NCBI RefSeq assembly: GCF_000260135.1
Contig: NZ_JH651381.1
Span: 1 to 40,927 of the forward strand
Direction of reading: 5' to 3'
Source: Thiothrix nivea DSM 5205
GTDB lineage: Bacteria > Pseudomonadota > Gammaproteobacteria > Thiotrichales > Thiotrichaceae
DNA: 40,927 nt
The position numbers and the translations under genes are program-made. Positions within the stretch are counted from its first letter, which is position 1. The number at the start of each line of letters is the position of its first letter. Under the pieces are notes generated by a model, which did no database searches, was not told the origin of the DNA, and saw only the letters and a program-made list of their open reading frames with translations. Positions 1 to 7,298 of this stretch are shown here, in pieces.

Positions 1-619
1 TGAGCAGTGGAGCAAGCGCGAGCTGGAGCGCCAGTTCAGCAGTGCCCTGTTTGAACGTACAGTCCTGACCCCGCCAAAAGTGTCACCAGTGGTGACACAA
101 ACCCACCCGCAGGCGACTGACGTGTTCAAGGATGCCTACATCCTCGAATTCCTGGGGTTGCCGGATGCCTACCACGAGGCAGACTTGCACCGTGGGTTGC
201 TGCACAAGCTCAGGGATTTCCTGATCGAGCTGGGGCGGGATTTCTGCTTCATCGGTTCCGAATACCCGTTGCAGGTCGGCGGGCGGGATTTCGCGCTGGA
301 TCTGCTGTTCTTCCACCGTGGCCTGAACTGCCTGGTCGCCATTGAACTGAAGGTGGGGCGGTTCGAGCCGGAATACCTCGGCAAGCTGGAATTCTACCTG
401 GAAGCGCTGGATCGGGATGTGAAGAAGCCGCATGAACACCCGGCTATCGGTGTGCTGCTGTGCGCCAACAAGGATGATGAGGTGGTGGAGTATGCCCTGA
501 GCCGGTCGCTCTCCCCTGCCCTTGTCGCTGAGTACCAGACCCAGCTACCGGACAAGAAACTGCTACAAGCCAAGCTGCATGAGTTTTACGCGCAGCTTCC
601 GGCTGAACTAACCGTGTAG
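1..619 (+). CDS. DUF1016/YhcG-type PDDEXK nuclease, C-terminal part (joins 40510-40927 across the circle)
   Basis: Bases 2-619 read in one frame as a continuation of the ORF starting at 40510, once the 20-base terminal overlap is removed. The joined protein is about 338 aa, normal for the YhcG family. The N-terminal half carries the family's helical domain (LHLYWQIGEII, GFTRRNLFRMRQFY). This part carries the nuclease fold: FIGSEYPLQVGGRDFALDLLFF, then IELKVGRFEPEYLGKLEFYL, which supplies the D...E-x-K catalytic pattern. Family knowledge: DUF1016 proteins are PDDEXK enzymes often found with restriction and mobile loci; the physiological role is poorly defined. It sits between two toxin-antitoxin pairs (664-1208 and 39625-40295), so a stability or defence role is an inference. 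Confidence 0.9.
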   Translation, partial: EQWSKRELERQFSSALFERTVLTPPKVSPVVTQTHPQATDVFKDAYILEFLGLPDAYHEADLHRGLLHKLRDFLIELGRDFCFIGSEYPLQVGGRDFALDLLFFHRGLNCLVAIELKVGRFEPEYLGKLEFYLEALDRDVKKPHEHPAIGVLLCANKDDEVVEYALSRSLSPALVAEYQTQLPDKKLLQAKLHEFYAQLPAELTV

Positions 620-663
620 CCGTCCATGCAAACCAATGGATAAAACTGTATCCATTGCTAAGT

Positions 664-963
664 TCAATCCGGTGACAAATGCCTTGCCGGATCCATCCGC
701 TGATGCAATACCCGCAAGATCAGCACGTCCTGCTTGTTCATCACCCGGTAGTAAACCGCATGGCTGCCGCAGTTGCTGCGGCGGATGTGTGCTTTCACAA
801 AGCTGAAATCACGCCCCATCTGTGGGTTGTCAGAGAGCCGGGAAAAGTGGTCTTCCAGCGCGTGGTAATACTTTTCCGCTTGCGCCTCGTCAAACGCCTG
901 AAGCGAGTAGATGTAGATGTCCTCAATGTCCTGCTCAGCGTCCTGGGTCAGGTAATAGCTCAT
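664..963 (-). CDS. parE: ParE/RelE-superfamily toxin
   Basis: 99-aa protein of typical ParE length. The N-terminus YYLTQDAEQDIEDIYIYS and the C-terminal VYYRVMNKQDVLILRVLHQR match the conserved ends of ParE toxins (tyrosine/arginine strand, then RVLH-x-R). Known ParE toxins act on DNA gyrase; that activity is assumed here. The start codon overlaps the stop of the upstream antitoxin by 4 bp (ATGA), the usual antitoxin-toxin order, so the two are translationally coupled. It is transcribed towards the YhcG gene. It is unrelated in detail to the second toxin at 39625-40032. Confidence 0.88.
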   Translation of the reverse strand: MSYYLTQDAEQDIEDIYIYSLQAFDEAQAEKYYHALEDHFSRLSDNPQMGRDFSFVKAHIRRSNCGSHAVYYRVMNKQDVLILRVLHQRMDPARHLSPD

Positions 964-1208
964 AGCCCTGCCCTTTTACGCGCCCGTTCCCTGATCTCGC
1001 CCATGCTCATCTGGCTGATGCCGCTGGCCTCTGCCTTGTCTAGCAGGTTCCTCAGCTCGTTGATGGCTAGCTGCTTTTGTTCCTGGTCTTTGCGGATCAA
1101 GTCGCGGATATACTCGCTGACGTTGCCGTATTGGCCGGAGCTTACCTGAAGGTCGATGTAGTGACTCATCGGGTCGGGCAAGGAAATTGTGTGCCGTACC
1201 ATAGCCAA
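960..1208 (-). CDS. parD: ParD-like ribbon-helix-helix antitoxin
   Basis: 82 aa. The N-terminal strand VRHTISLPDPMSHYID followed by GQYGNVSEYIRDLIRKDQEQ is the ParD ribbon-helix-helix DNA-binding domain (GxYxNxSEYIRDLIR signature). The C-terminal half is charged and helical (ARKRAGL end), as expected for the toxin-binding segment. First gene of the antitoxin-toxin operon and presumably its autorepressor; its promoter lies in 1209-1260. Divergent from parA, so both promoters share the 211-bp gap. Confidence 0.9.
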   Translation of the reverse strand: MAMVRHTISLPDPMSHYIDLQVSSGQYGNVSEYIRDLIRKDQEQKQLAINELRNLLDKAEASGISQMSMGEIRERARKRAGL

Positions 1209-1308
1209 TTCCTCTTACTTGTTCATATCTAATCATAACAAGTATGAAGTAAAAGCAGAAGCGGGATGCAACCCAACAACTCATGCATGGCAGAGACAAC
1301 CGTACCCA

Positions 1309-1323
1309 ACACCGTACCGGTAC
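1309..1323. promoter_or_regulatory. Motif shared with the second par operon (ACACCGTACCgGTAC)
   Basis: The 15-base string contains the palindrome GTACCGGTAC at 1314-1323. A 14/15 match occurs at 14955-14969, upstream of the other parA gene. It lies 97 bp before the parA1 start. A shared, partly palindromic element ahead of two diverged par operons fits an operator or part of a centromere; this is inference. Confidence 0.4.
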
Positions 1324-1393
1324 ACTTTCCTTGGCCTATTGTTACCCAAAGCATTCACGGTGAAAACGCATCAATCTGCTATGCTTACACTAT

Positions 1394-1411
1394 CTTTTTA
1401 ATATTAAAAAG
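1394..1411. promoter_or_regulatory. Perfect 18-bp palindrome upstream of parA (likely operator or centromere repeat)
   Basis: CTTTTTAATATTAAAAAG is its own reverse complement and ends 9 bp before the parA1 start codon. The core TTTTAATATTAAAA recurs exactly at 2994-3007 and with one mismatch at 2056-2069, so the site marks both ends of the parA/RHH cassette. The RHH protein at 2101-2343 is the natural candidate to bind it. Confidence 0.55.
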
Positions 1412-1419
1412 GGTGGAAC

Positions 1420-2067
1420 ATGATACTCACGGTAGGCAACACCAAGGGCGGGGTCGGTAAGACCACGCTGGCGCTGAACATTGCCATTGCCCGCGCACTG
1501 GCGGGGCGGGATGTGTGGCTGATCGACGGCGACCGGCAGGGTACAGCACAAACCGCGCTTAGCATCCGCGCCGACAGCGGCAAAACGCCGGGGATCGCTT
1601 GCGCCCAGTATGCGGATGGCCCGTTGCTGCGCAACCAGGTCAAACAGCAGCAAGACAAATTCCAGGACATCATCATTGATGCGGGTGGCCGCGACTCGAC
1701 CGCCTTGCGGGCGGCACTGGTGCTGTCGGATGTGTTGCTGGTGCCATTCCAGCCGCGCAGTTATGACGTATGGGCGCTAGATGATATGGCCGCACTGGTG
1801 GACGAGGCGCGTAGCGTGCGCGATGGCCTGCGGGCGTTTGCGGTGCTGAACTGTGCCGACCCCGGCGAAACCTCCACCGACAACGCCGAGGCCGCCGCCG
1901 CCGTCCAGGACGTGCCGCAGTTTGACTACCTGCCGACCCCGATCCGTCGCCGCAAGGTATTCGCCAACGCAGCGGGGCAGGGGCTGTCAGTGCTGGAATT
2001 CACCCTCAAAGACCGCAAAGCCTGTGATGAACTGGATGCTATGCTTTCCGCATTGTTTTCATATTAA
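1420..2067 (+). CDS. parA: ParA-family partition ATPase (unit 1)
   Basis: 215 aa with the deviant Walker A motif KGGVGKTT at residues 9-16, Walker A-prime region LIDGDRQGT near residue 35 and the Walker B-like IIIDAGGRDS. There is no N-terminal helix-turn-helix, so this is the short type-Ib class that works with a small ribbon-helix-helix partner, here the next gene at 2101. It uses ATP to position plasmid copies on the nucleoid. A GGGTGG ribosome site precedes the ATG. The stop overlaps a degenerate copy of the TTTTAATATTAAAA palindrome (2056-2069). Only distantly similar to the second ParA (14269-14901), so the two partition systems should be independent. Confidence 0.92.
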   Translation: MILTVGNTKGGVGKTTLALNIAIARALAGRDVWLIDGDRQGTAQTALSIRADSGKTPGIACAQYADGPLLRNQVKQQQDKFQDIIIDAGGRDSTALRAALVLSDVLLVPFQPRSYDVWALDDMAALVDEARSVRDGLRAFAVLNCADPGETSTDNAEAAAAVQDVPQFDYLPTPIRRRKVFANAAGQGLSVLEFTLKDRKACDELDAMLSALFSY

Positions 2068-2069
2068 AA
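2056..2069. promoter_or_regulatory. Degenerate copy of the par palindrome
   Basis: TTTTCATATTAAAA differs by one base from the perfect core found at 1394-1411 and 2994-3007. It overlaps the parA stop codon and lies just before the RHH gene. Confidence 0.35.
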
Positions 2070-2100
2070 TAATGGTTAACAGAGATTAAGGTGATAGGAA

Positions 2101-2343
2101 ATGGCAATTACCAAACGTAAGCGTCCAGAAGCGGAAAACACGGCAGATGTCGAGCACTTCATAGCCGGTGCGCCAGATAGCGGTCAGGCAGTCAAAGGGG
2201 TGAAGAAGGGCAACAAGCAACAGATCAGCCTGACTATCAGCCCGGAACTGTTGGCGAAGGTGGACGCACTAGCGGCCAAGATGGGACAGTCGCGGGCGGC
2301 AGTCATCAATCTGGCAATCTATCAGGCAGTGGAGAAGGAGTAG
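2101..2343 (+). CDS. Small ribbon-helix-helix partner of ParA (ParB-like)
   Basis: 80 aa. A disordered, basic N-terminus (residues 1-40) is followed by an RHH fold: KQQISLTISPELLAKVDAL (strand and helix 1) and GQSRAAVINLAIYQAV (helix 2). It lies 33 bp downstream of parA in the same direction, the standard layout for type-Ib partition operons, where this protein binds the centromere and represses the operon. The repeated TTTTAATATTAAAA palindromes around the cassette are the candidate sites. Its 3' end overlaps the convergent membrane-protein gene by 38 bp. Confidence 0.8.
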   Translation: MAITKRKRPEAENTADVEHFIAGAPDSGQAVKGVKKGNKQQISLTISPELLAKVDALAAKMGQSRAAVINLAIYQAVEKE

Positions 2344-2956
2344 CCTGATCCTCTACGGTCTTTTGTTCCTGGCATTGCTGCCGTGATACCAGCCTTTCCC
2401 CGAGCTTCAGCCTTACATAATTCATCAAAAAGCCATACGCAGGCACACCAAAGCCAAACGCAAATAAGATGGCTATGGATGGTCCGACACCTGAATTTAC
2501 CTTGAAAACTGCCATGAAAAGTAGCGGGGAAATAGCCAGAAAGGCAGAGATGGAATAGCCAATCATAAAAACCCATTGCCGCCATTTTCTGGCAAACTCT
2601 GCTGCATATTTGGGTTTAAACCTGATCTTCGGCGGCTCAGACTGGGGTAGATGTTCAAGGTAATCACGGGCAAGCACGTATTCACGTAATGCAGAACTTG
2701 GGTTTTCCAAGGTAAGCAAATATTGGATTTCTTCAACAGCCAGGGATATGTCACCCGCTATGGCATGGTATCCGCGCTCCACGACAAGCGGGTGGGGCGC
2801 TGGTGTTTTGGCAAGTTCTTCAAAGAACTCTTTGGCAAACTTGTAGTCATCACGCAGCCGGATCTTCTGGGAAAGAGTAAGTTCATAAACGATTTTACCA
2901 ACGCTGATGATACTGACCAGGGCACCAACCAGCTTCAATACAAGATCAATGTCCAT
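2306..2956 (-). CDS. Unrecognised membrane protein with 3 predicted helices
   Basis: 216 aa from the ATG at 2956, preferred over the ATG at 2974 because a GGAAG site lies 6 bp before it. An N-terminal hydrophobic segment (VLKLVGALVSIISVGKIVY) is followed by a charged cytoplasmic-looking domain (about residues 30-130) and a hairpin of two membrane helices (FMIGYSISAFLAISPLLFMAVF and IAILFAFGFGVPAYGFLMNY). I do not recognise a family. It overlaps the convergent RHH gene and has a copy of the par palindrome (2994-3007) about 40 bp upstream, so it may be co-regulated with the par operon. Confidence 0.7.
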   Translation of the reverse strand: MDIDLVLKLVGALVSIISVGKIVYELTLSQKIRLRDDYKFAKEFFEELAKTPAPHPLVVERGYHAIAGDISLAVEEIQYLLTLENPSSALREYVLARDYLEHLPQSEPPKIRFKPKYAAEFARKWRQWVFMIGYSISAFLAISPLLFMAVFKVNSGVGPSIAILFAFGFGVPAYGFLMNYVRLKLGERLVSRQQCQEQKTVEDQATPSPLPDRLPD

Positions 2957-2993
2957 GCTGCTTCCATCTGTCATAAATATCTAAATAGCATTA

Positions 2994-3007
2994 TTTTAAT
3001 ATTAAAA
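2994..3007. promoter_or_regulatory. Perfect par-type palindrome upstream of the membrane gene
   Basis: TTTTAATATTAAAA, identical to the core at 1396-1409. It lies in the promoter region of the minus-strand membrane protein, which suggests the par RHH protein also controls that gene. Confidence 0.5.
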
Positions 3008-3079
3008 ATGATTCTTTCGATAGTGAAATACCATCTTAAACTCCGGCCATGAACATGACCGGAGCTTCCTGCCTTGCGG

Positions 3080-3295
3080 TTACTCAGCGGCTTGTTCAGC
3101 CTTCCGTTGTTGCCTGAAGACTTCCAAAGCTATCTCGCAGTCCTGCACGAAGGCGAACGCTTCCAGCAGCGCCAGGCTGTCCGGCACGTCTTCCAGCTTC
3201 ATGATGGTTACGAAATTGTTCCCGGCAGCGGGGAACTCGGCAGGGGTGCGCTCATGTTCTACGCGCACGGGTTCAGGTATGCTGTTTGGTTGCAT
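3080..3295 (-). CDS. Small acidic plasmid protein (relative of the 15108-15398 protein)
   Basis: 71 aa with a GGAG ribosome site 9 bp before the ATG. The segment FPAAGNNF near residue 20 matches FPSAGDNF in the protein at 15108-15398, and both end in a helical, acidic, E/Q-rich tail (EVFRQQRKAEQ versus MAEFQRQLDAGE). Both genes are preceded, 34-36 bp upstream, by the same hairpin (3329-3356, 15045-15072). Function unknown. It lies downstream of rep1 in the same direction. Conservation in both backbones argues that it is a real gene. Confidence 0.65.
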   Translation of the reverse strand: MQPNSIPEPVRVEHERTPAEFPAAGNNFVTIMKLEDVPDSLALLEAFAFVQDCEIALEVFRQQRKAEQAAE

Positions 3296-3328
3296 AACTC
3301 AATACTCCGATATTGGGTTGTGAAGTCC

Positions 3329-3356
3329 TGCCTCACGGATTAGGCCCCGTGGGGTA
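3329..3356. promoter_or_regulatory. Conserved hairpin upstream of the small acidic gene (unit 1)
   Basis: 10-bp arms (TGCCTCACGG / CCGTGGGGTA) around the 8-base loop ATTAGGCC. On the minus strand the loop is followed by CCGTGAGGCAGGACTTCAC, identical to 15063-15081 ahead of the homologous gene. It lies between the rep1 stop and the small gene. No T-tract follows, so it is not an obvious terminator. Leader regulation or a recombination site are both possible. Confidence 0.55.
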
Positions 3357-3376
3357 GGGCGACTACGTTACAAAAG

Positions 3377-4531
3377 TTACGGTTTGCTACTGTTCTCGGG
3401 TTGCTCGCCTCCTTTCCGTTTCTTGGGTAATAGGGTTTCTAGTGGGATACCAGCCTGTTCAGCCAGCTTCTGCAAATGAGCCAGTTCAGCCTGTTGTTCA
3501 CGTCTGGCGGCTTGCGCCTGCTTTTCCGCGTTGTCCTGCTCCTGCTTGGCCTGGGCTATTTCCCACGCGCCGCCCATGTCTTCTTTGATGGCCTGATTCA
3601 GGTAAGACGGGAAATCTTTCACGAGTCCGGCTTCCTGTTTAGCTTTGGCGTAGGCTATGTTGCGCTCGATGCATTTCACTCCGAAACGGGTTTTGTATTT
3701 GCGGGCAGTTTCAGAAGCGAAACCCAGGTTTATCAGAATCTCGACAATGGGGTGTTCCTTGGGTGGTTCTTCCATTTCCAGCTCTAGGGTAATGGCTTCA
3801 TCAGCTGGGCGGACTTTGACAACAAAAGTTATATCCGTAATTTTTCGGCTGGTTTTCCCGTAGCGGACATCAACAATATTCAGATCAGTATGAGCGCATA
3901 TCTCCTGAACAGATGGGTCAATAATCCGTTTTTTAAAATCATTGAACATCTTGTATTCTTTTTCATCCAGGGCAAGTAGAACCCTTAACTCTGTATATTT
4001 GAACGTTTTGGAAAAACTTCCACCTGTTGCCTTGAATGCCTCCATCTTCAACAATTCATAAATACGGATGGTGTATTGTTTTTTGAAATTCACCACATGA
4101 CCGAGTTGGTATTGGGTGAAATGCTTCTGGAGTTGCAGCAGGTAAGGTTTCAGGGAGCTATGAAACTCCATTTCCACCTCCCCGGAACCTCTACGGTATT
4201 TCACGTAAGACAGCCAGGAAACTGTTTCGCTGATGGCAGGATCATCACTCAACTGGATTGTCCGCCCTACCAGTGAATCAGCCGCGTTTTGCACTTCTTC
4301 ATAGATGGCGTTGGCGTAGTTTCCATCCAACTCCCATAGGTTAGCCAAATCACTGATGCCGATCTTGTAACGCTTGAAATCCTCATCCTTCGGCGATATT
4401 TGGGTAAGCAGGGTCAGCACCAAACGTTGTTCCCAGATACTCAGGCGGTAACGCGCCTCAATGAGTTCGTTACTCTTGCGGATGACCTGTAGGGAAGTGA
4501 CAGCGGCTGCTTTGGGTTTCATGGAAAACAT
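3377..4531 (-). CDS. rep: Rep_3-superfamily plasmid replication initiator (rep1)
   Basis: 384 aa. Two winged-helix domains typical of RepB/Rep_3 initiators: the N-terminal domain has RKSNELIEARYRLSIWEQRL and the second has QYTIRIYELLKMEAF and ELRVLLALDEKEY. A C-terminal charged coiled-coil tail (QAKQEQDNAEKQAQAARREQ, about residues 325-384) extends beyond the core. The protein binds iterons and melts the adjacent AT-rich DNA. A GGAG site 5 bp before the ATG supports the start. The 21-bp iterons lie directly upstream (4566-4687). Rep2 (12816-13949) is clearly homologous over nearly its full length, but its iterons differ at three bases. Confidence 0.93.
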   Translation of the reverse strand: MFSMKPKAAAVTSLQVIRKSNELIEARYRLSIWEQRLVLTLLTQISPKDEDFKRYKIGISDLANLWELDGNYANAIYEEVQNAADSLVGRTIQLSDDPAISETVSWLSYVKYRRGSGEVEMEFHSSLKPYLLQLQKHFTQYQLGHVVNFKKQYTIRIYELLKMEAFKATGGSFSKTFKYTELRVLLALDEKEYKMFNDFKKRIIDPSVQEICAHTDLNIVDVRYGKTSRKITDITFVVKVRPADEAITLELEMEEPPKEHPIVEILINLGFASETARKYKTRFGVKCIERNIAYAKAKQEAGLVKDFPSYLNQAIKEDMGGAWEIAQAKQEQDNAEKQAQAARREQQAELAHLQKLAEQAGIPLETLLPKKRKGGEQPENSSKP

Positions 4532-4565
4532 GGTAGCTCCAAATTACGGACTATTCAATTATTTT

Positions 4566-4687
4566 GTCGTAGTTCACAAGGTTTTTGTCGTAGTTCAGTC
4601 GTAGTTCACAAGGTTTTTGTCGTAGTTCACAAGGTTTTTGTCGTAGTTCACAAGGTTTTTGTCGTAGTTCACAAGGTTTTTGTCGTT
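4566..4687 (-). repeat. Rep1 iterons: five full 21-bp direct repeats plus two partial ones
   Basis: The core GTCGTAGTTCACAAGG starts at 4566, 4598, 4619, 4640 and 4661, with GTTTTT spacers giving a 21-bp period. A truncated 11-base copy (4587-4597) sits between the first two, and a further partial copy begins at 4682. 21 bp is two helical turns and the 11-base remnant adds about one more, so all copies stay on the same DNA face. An inverted iteron with CGTGA instead of TGTGA lies at 4851-4872. Confidence 0.92.
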
Positions 4688-4850
4688 TTTACGTCAGTAA
4701 AATATTGATTTTCAAAAAGAAAAACAGCCTCTAAATATTAAATATTGTAAATATATAAATACACAAAGGGAGAAGACCCCAAACATCTGTCAATTCTCAC
4801 AAACAAAACCACACCCAACCAAGATTTTTGTGTGCTTTTCATCCAATGCC

Positions 4851-4872
4851 AACTACGACAAAAACCTCGTGA
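4851..4872 (+). repeat. Single inverted iteron
   Basis: AACTACGACAAAAACCTCGT plus GA is a reverse-oriented iteron. It combines the CGAC centre of the rep1 iterons with the CTCGTG end of the rep2 iterons. It lies beyond the AT-rich tract, 39 bp from the end of the DUF457 gene, in the same position as the inverted iteron at 12486-12508. Confidence 0.75.
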
Positions 4873-4911
4873 GTTGTGACAACAGCTCCAAGAACTATGA
4901 GAAAAAGCGGG

Positions 4912-5442
4912 TCAGAAGAACTTGAACCGGTTGTCCTTCCATTCCTTGGCATCCACCACGCCGGACTGATACAGGCCGTTCCAGTCGTAGAAGAACGGAT
5001 ACCAGCCGGAGCCACCCTGCGGCTTGAACAGCAGTGCCAGCACAAAACACACACCCGCCAGACCCCAGGCAATCCCATATTCGCCATTGCCACCGGTGCG
5101 CAGCCTGCCACCAAACAGGTGAAAACGGCGGTCAGCATTGGGGGTCAGCGGTACACCGGAAACCGTGAACGAGTCGGCCAGGACGTGGGTCAGTCCACCG
5201 TAGGCAAAGGCGGCCAGGATGCCGTGGAAGTCCCAGATAGCGAGGGCAAAGGCAAGGCCAGCGATCCAGTACAGCACCACATGGGTAACGCCGCGATGCT
5301 TGATCTTGCGGCCTCCCAGCTTTTCCAGCACCCATTCCAGCCAGTCGGGGGCAGTGGAGCCAAGCAGGGCAACCGGCACGAGGGGAGGGGCTACCAGTGC
5401 GGTGGTGGCACCAGCAATCACCAGATGGTTAGCCCACTTCAT
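4912..5442 (-). CDS. DUF457/YdjM-family membrane-bound putative metal-dependent hydrolase
   Basis: 176 aa. Family motifs are visible: LLGSTAPDWLEW near residue 27, KHRGVTHVVLYW near residue 47, and GGLTHVLADSFT near residue 82. These supply the Asp and His residues thought to bind metal in YdjM-like inner membrane proteins. Several hydrophobic segments are present (VVLYWIAGLAFALAIW, IAWGLAGVCFVLALLF). The start overlaps the stop of the TolC-like gene (ATGA, 5439-5442), so it is the third gene of a coupled operon running towards the origin. A frameshifted homologue lies at 11939-12470. Enzyme activity is not established for the family. Confidence 0.8.
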   Translation of the reverse strand: MKWANHLVIAGATTALVAPPLVPVALLGSTAPDWLEWVLEKLGGRKIKHRGVTHVVLYWIAGLAFALAIWDFHGILAAFAYGGLTHVLADSFTVSGVPLTPNADRRFHLFGGRLRTGGNGEYGIAWGLAGVCFVLALLFKPQGGSGWYPFFYDWNGLYQSGVVDAKEWKDNRFKFF

Positions 5443-6362
5443 TCATCCACCTTCGGCACTGCCGAGATTTTCTTGAGCCAGCCGCCAATCTGTTTGGCAT
5501 TCCTGGGGTCACACATGCCGGAGAGCAGTAAACGGCTTTCCATGATCCTGGCTTCCTCTTCGATGAGTTTTTCTTGCGAGTTGGCGACTTTTTCCAGGTA
5601 GCCGACCTGTTCCGAGGCTTCCGTCACCCCTTCCTTGACCCGTATGGCGCTACGGGCTTCCAGGCTTCGATATAAGGCGAGTTCGCGGATAGCGTGGTTC
5701 CGCCCTGCAATGGCAGCGATAAAGTCCGCCACGGCCTTTGCAGTGTCCTTCCTGCGGCTGTATTCACGCTCTTTCTCCCTGTCCAGTTCTTTGCCGGAGT
5801 AGAGCGGCATACTGGCAACTATCCCGACGTAGGATTTTCCCAGCCCTGTCGTGGTGTCTTGCAGGTCGAGCACCTCACTGGAGCGGATCGAGGCACGCAG
5901 ATCCACGTCGATGTCGAACTTGCTGCGTTCCGGGTAGCAGGCCAGCACCGCCTTGAAAATCGCGTCAGCGTCCAGCGCCGGGGCTTGCACGATGGCGGCG
6001 GGGCGGTCGTGGTAGTCCAGCCCGTCACCGGCCAGCGTCGGCATTTGATACGGTTTCACTTCCGGCGGCTTTTCCAGTTCGCCGGTTTTCCACGGCCACC
6101 ATGCTGGGGCGGCATCGCTGGATAGAGTGGCATCCACCCCGTCAGTGCCAGAACCCAAGGCAGCCAGGCGCAAGGTTTCCGCTTTGGCGGCATCCAGGGC
6201 TTCCGGGCTGGTCAGGTCTTCGGCGCTGGCGCTAATCGGCGCGAGCAGCACGGCGGCCAGTGCCAAGGGCTTTAAGCCCGCCCAGGACAACGGCGGCTTC
6301 CCACCAGCCCGCAGCGAGGCAGGCAACGAGGAACGCCCACATGAGGATATTGGTTGCGTCAT
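5439..6362 (-). CDS. Exported helical protein, TolC-like in its C-terminal half
   Basis: Up to 307 aa. A signal peptide is clear (LKPLALAAVLLAPISASA, cleavage before EDL). The residues before it overlap the upstream ATPase gene by about 130 bp, so translation may begin later, for instance at the TTG that opens LSWAGLKP. The mature part has a proline-rich linker, then a long helical segment (IVASMPLYSGKELDREKERE to EKLIEEEARIMESRLLLSGM) that resembles the periplasmic helical hairpins of outer-membrane efflux proteins. Full TolC barrels are longer, so that relationship is tentative. The matching piece in unit 2 (11434-11942) is about 90% similar by eye. Confidence 0.65.
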   Translation of the reverse strand: MTQPISSCGRSSLPASLRAGGKPPLSWAGLKPLALAAVLLAPISASAEDLTSPEALDAAKAETLRLAALGSGTDGVDATLSSDAAPAWWPWKTGELEKPPEVKPYQMPTLAGDGLDYHDRPAAIVQAPALDADAIFKAVLACYPERSKFDIDVDLRASIRSSEVLDLQDTTTGLGKSYVGIVASMPLYSGKELDREKEREYSRRKDTAKAVADFIAAIAGRNHAIRELALYRSLEARSAIRVKEGVTEASEQVGYLEKVANSQEKLIEEEARIMESRLLLSGMCDPRNAKQIGGWLKKISAVPKVDE

Positions 6363-6972
6363 AGGCTACTTCTGAGTTGAGTCGGAAAATTTGCGGGTCG
6401 CGGCGCATCACCACGCTACGCAGGTTGGGCGGCAGGCGCTGTTCCTCGCTGGCGGCGATGACGAAGACACGGGCATTCATGACGCACTGGCGGGCAATCT
6501 GGAGTTTGCGGCCTGCCAGCTTGTGGGCGTCGTCGATGAACAGCACGGCCTTGGTGTCCTTGCAGTATTCGGCCAGGGCTTCGGCGCGGTGGTATTGCTT
6601 CAGGGCTTTCCACGGGGCGCGGGCGTTGTCGGGGTCGGTCTTTTCCTCTTCCAGGCGTTTACCTTCCCACCATTTTTCCACGTCGGGTTCATCGCTCCAG
6701 GCAGCCAAGGGGCGCAAGGTGTGCAGGCAGAGCGGGGTAGCCTTGGATTTCGTGCCCCAGATGTCCGGCGCACTTTCGTACAGGCGGTCGATCCATTTGG
6801 ACTTGCCGGAGTCGTGCGCACCTGTCACCAGGATCGGGCGCTTGATGGAAATCGCCTCTTCGCTGATGGTCGCGCCCTTGCGTCGGGTTTTGGTCACGAA
6901 CAGGGGAACGGCGTAGGGGCTGCCGTCCGCGCGCACCTGTGACTTGCTGCGGTGAATTTTTAGGAATTCCAT
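6232..6972 (-). CDS. P-loop ATPase with C-terminal membrane segment
   Basis: 246 aa. Walker A is GAHDSGKSKW (about residues 51-60) and Walker B is AVLFIDDAHKL (about 142-152), followed by a sensor-like FVIAASEEQRLPPNL. The layout is reminiscent of AAA/ExeA-type ATPases. A hydrophobic C-terminus (ILMWAFLVACLAAGWWEAAVV) should anchor it in the membrane. First gene of an operon with the TolC-like exported protein and the DUF457 protein, which suggests an envelope-associated machine. The 3' end overlaps the next gene. No counterpart remains in unit 2, where a transposon replaced this part. Confidence 0.7.
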   Translation of the reverse strand: MEFLKIHRSKSQVRADGSPYAVPLFVTKTRRKGATISEEAISIKRPILVTGAHDSGKSKWIDRLYESAPDIWGTKSKATPLCLHTLRPLAAWSDEPDVEKWWEGKRLEEEKTDPDNARAPWKALKQYHRAEALAEYCKDTKAVLFIDDAHKLAGRKLQIARQCVMNARVFVIAASEEQRLPPNLRSVVMRRDPQIFRLNSEVAYDATNILMWAFLVACLAAGWWEAAVVLGGLKALGTGRRAARAD

Positions 6973-7298
6973 AACTTGTTGTTGGTTATTCGTCGTCTGT
7001 TTTTTCTGGAAAAACCCGCCTCACCCCCCGAAAAACGGTACGGGGGTAAACAAAAACGGCTGGGAATCAGGAAAGTCCTGTAAAAATGCGCCTTCCGCGC
7101 CCAGAAATTTGCTGAAAATTGCGGGAACGTCCGGGGGTAAAAATTTAAGTGAAATTTTTGATAAAATCAATTTATAAAAGCGTCCCATGAAAACGTCCCT
7201 TTACTTTGGACTTTTATGGTTTCAGACAAGTGGTTATTTTTGGCCTTATACAGTCAGCTAAAATACAGCTTTACCGTTTTCAGTGGACAGGGGGAAAA
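6973..7298. promoter_or_regulatory. Divergent promoter / probable recombination region
   Basis: 326 bp between the ATPase operon and the serine recombinase. It contains the repeated string CGGGGGTAAA (about 7039-7048 and 7130-7139) and two ACGTCCC/GCGTCCC strings near 7181-7200. The AT-rich stretch 7140-7180 could hold promoters. Serine resolvases usually act on a res site next to their own gene, so this is where one would expect it; the binding sites were not resolved. Confidence 0.35.

Larger units (their letters stand above)
4532..4911. other. Origin of replication of unit 1 (iterons, AT-rich tract, inverted iteron)
   Basis: The 380-bp gap between rep1 and the DUF457 gene holds direct iterons (4566-4687), a strongly AT-rich stretch (4688-4760, with AATATTAAATATTG-type runs) suited to strand opening, and one iteron in opposite orientation (4851-4872). 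The same plan recurs at 12471-12815. Confidence 0.85.
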
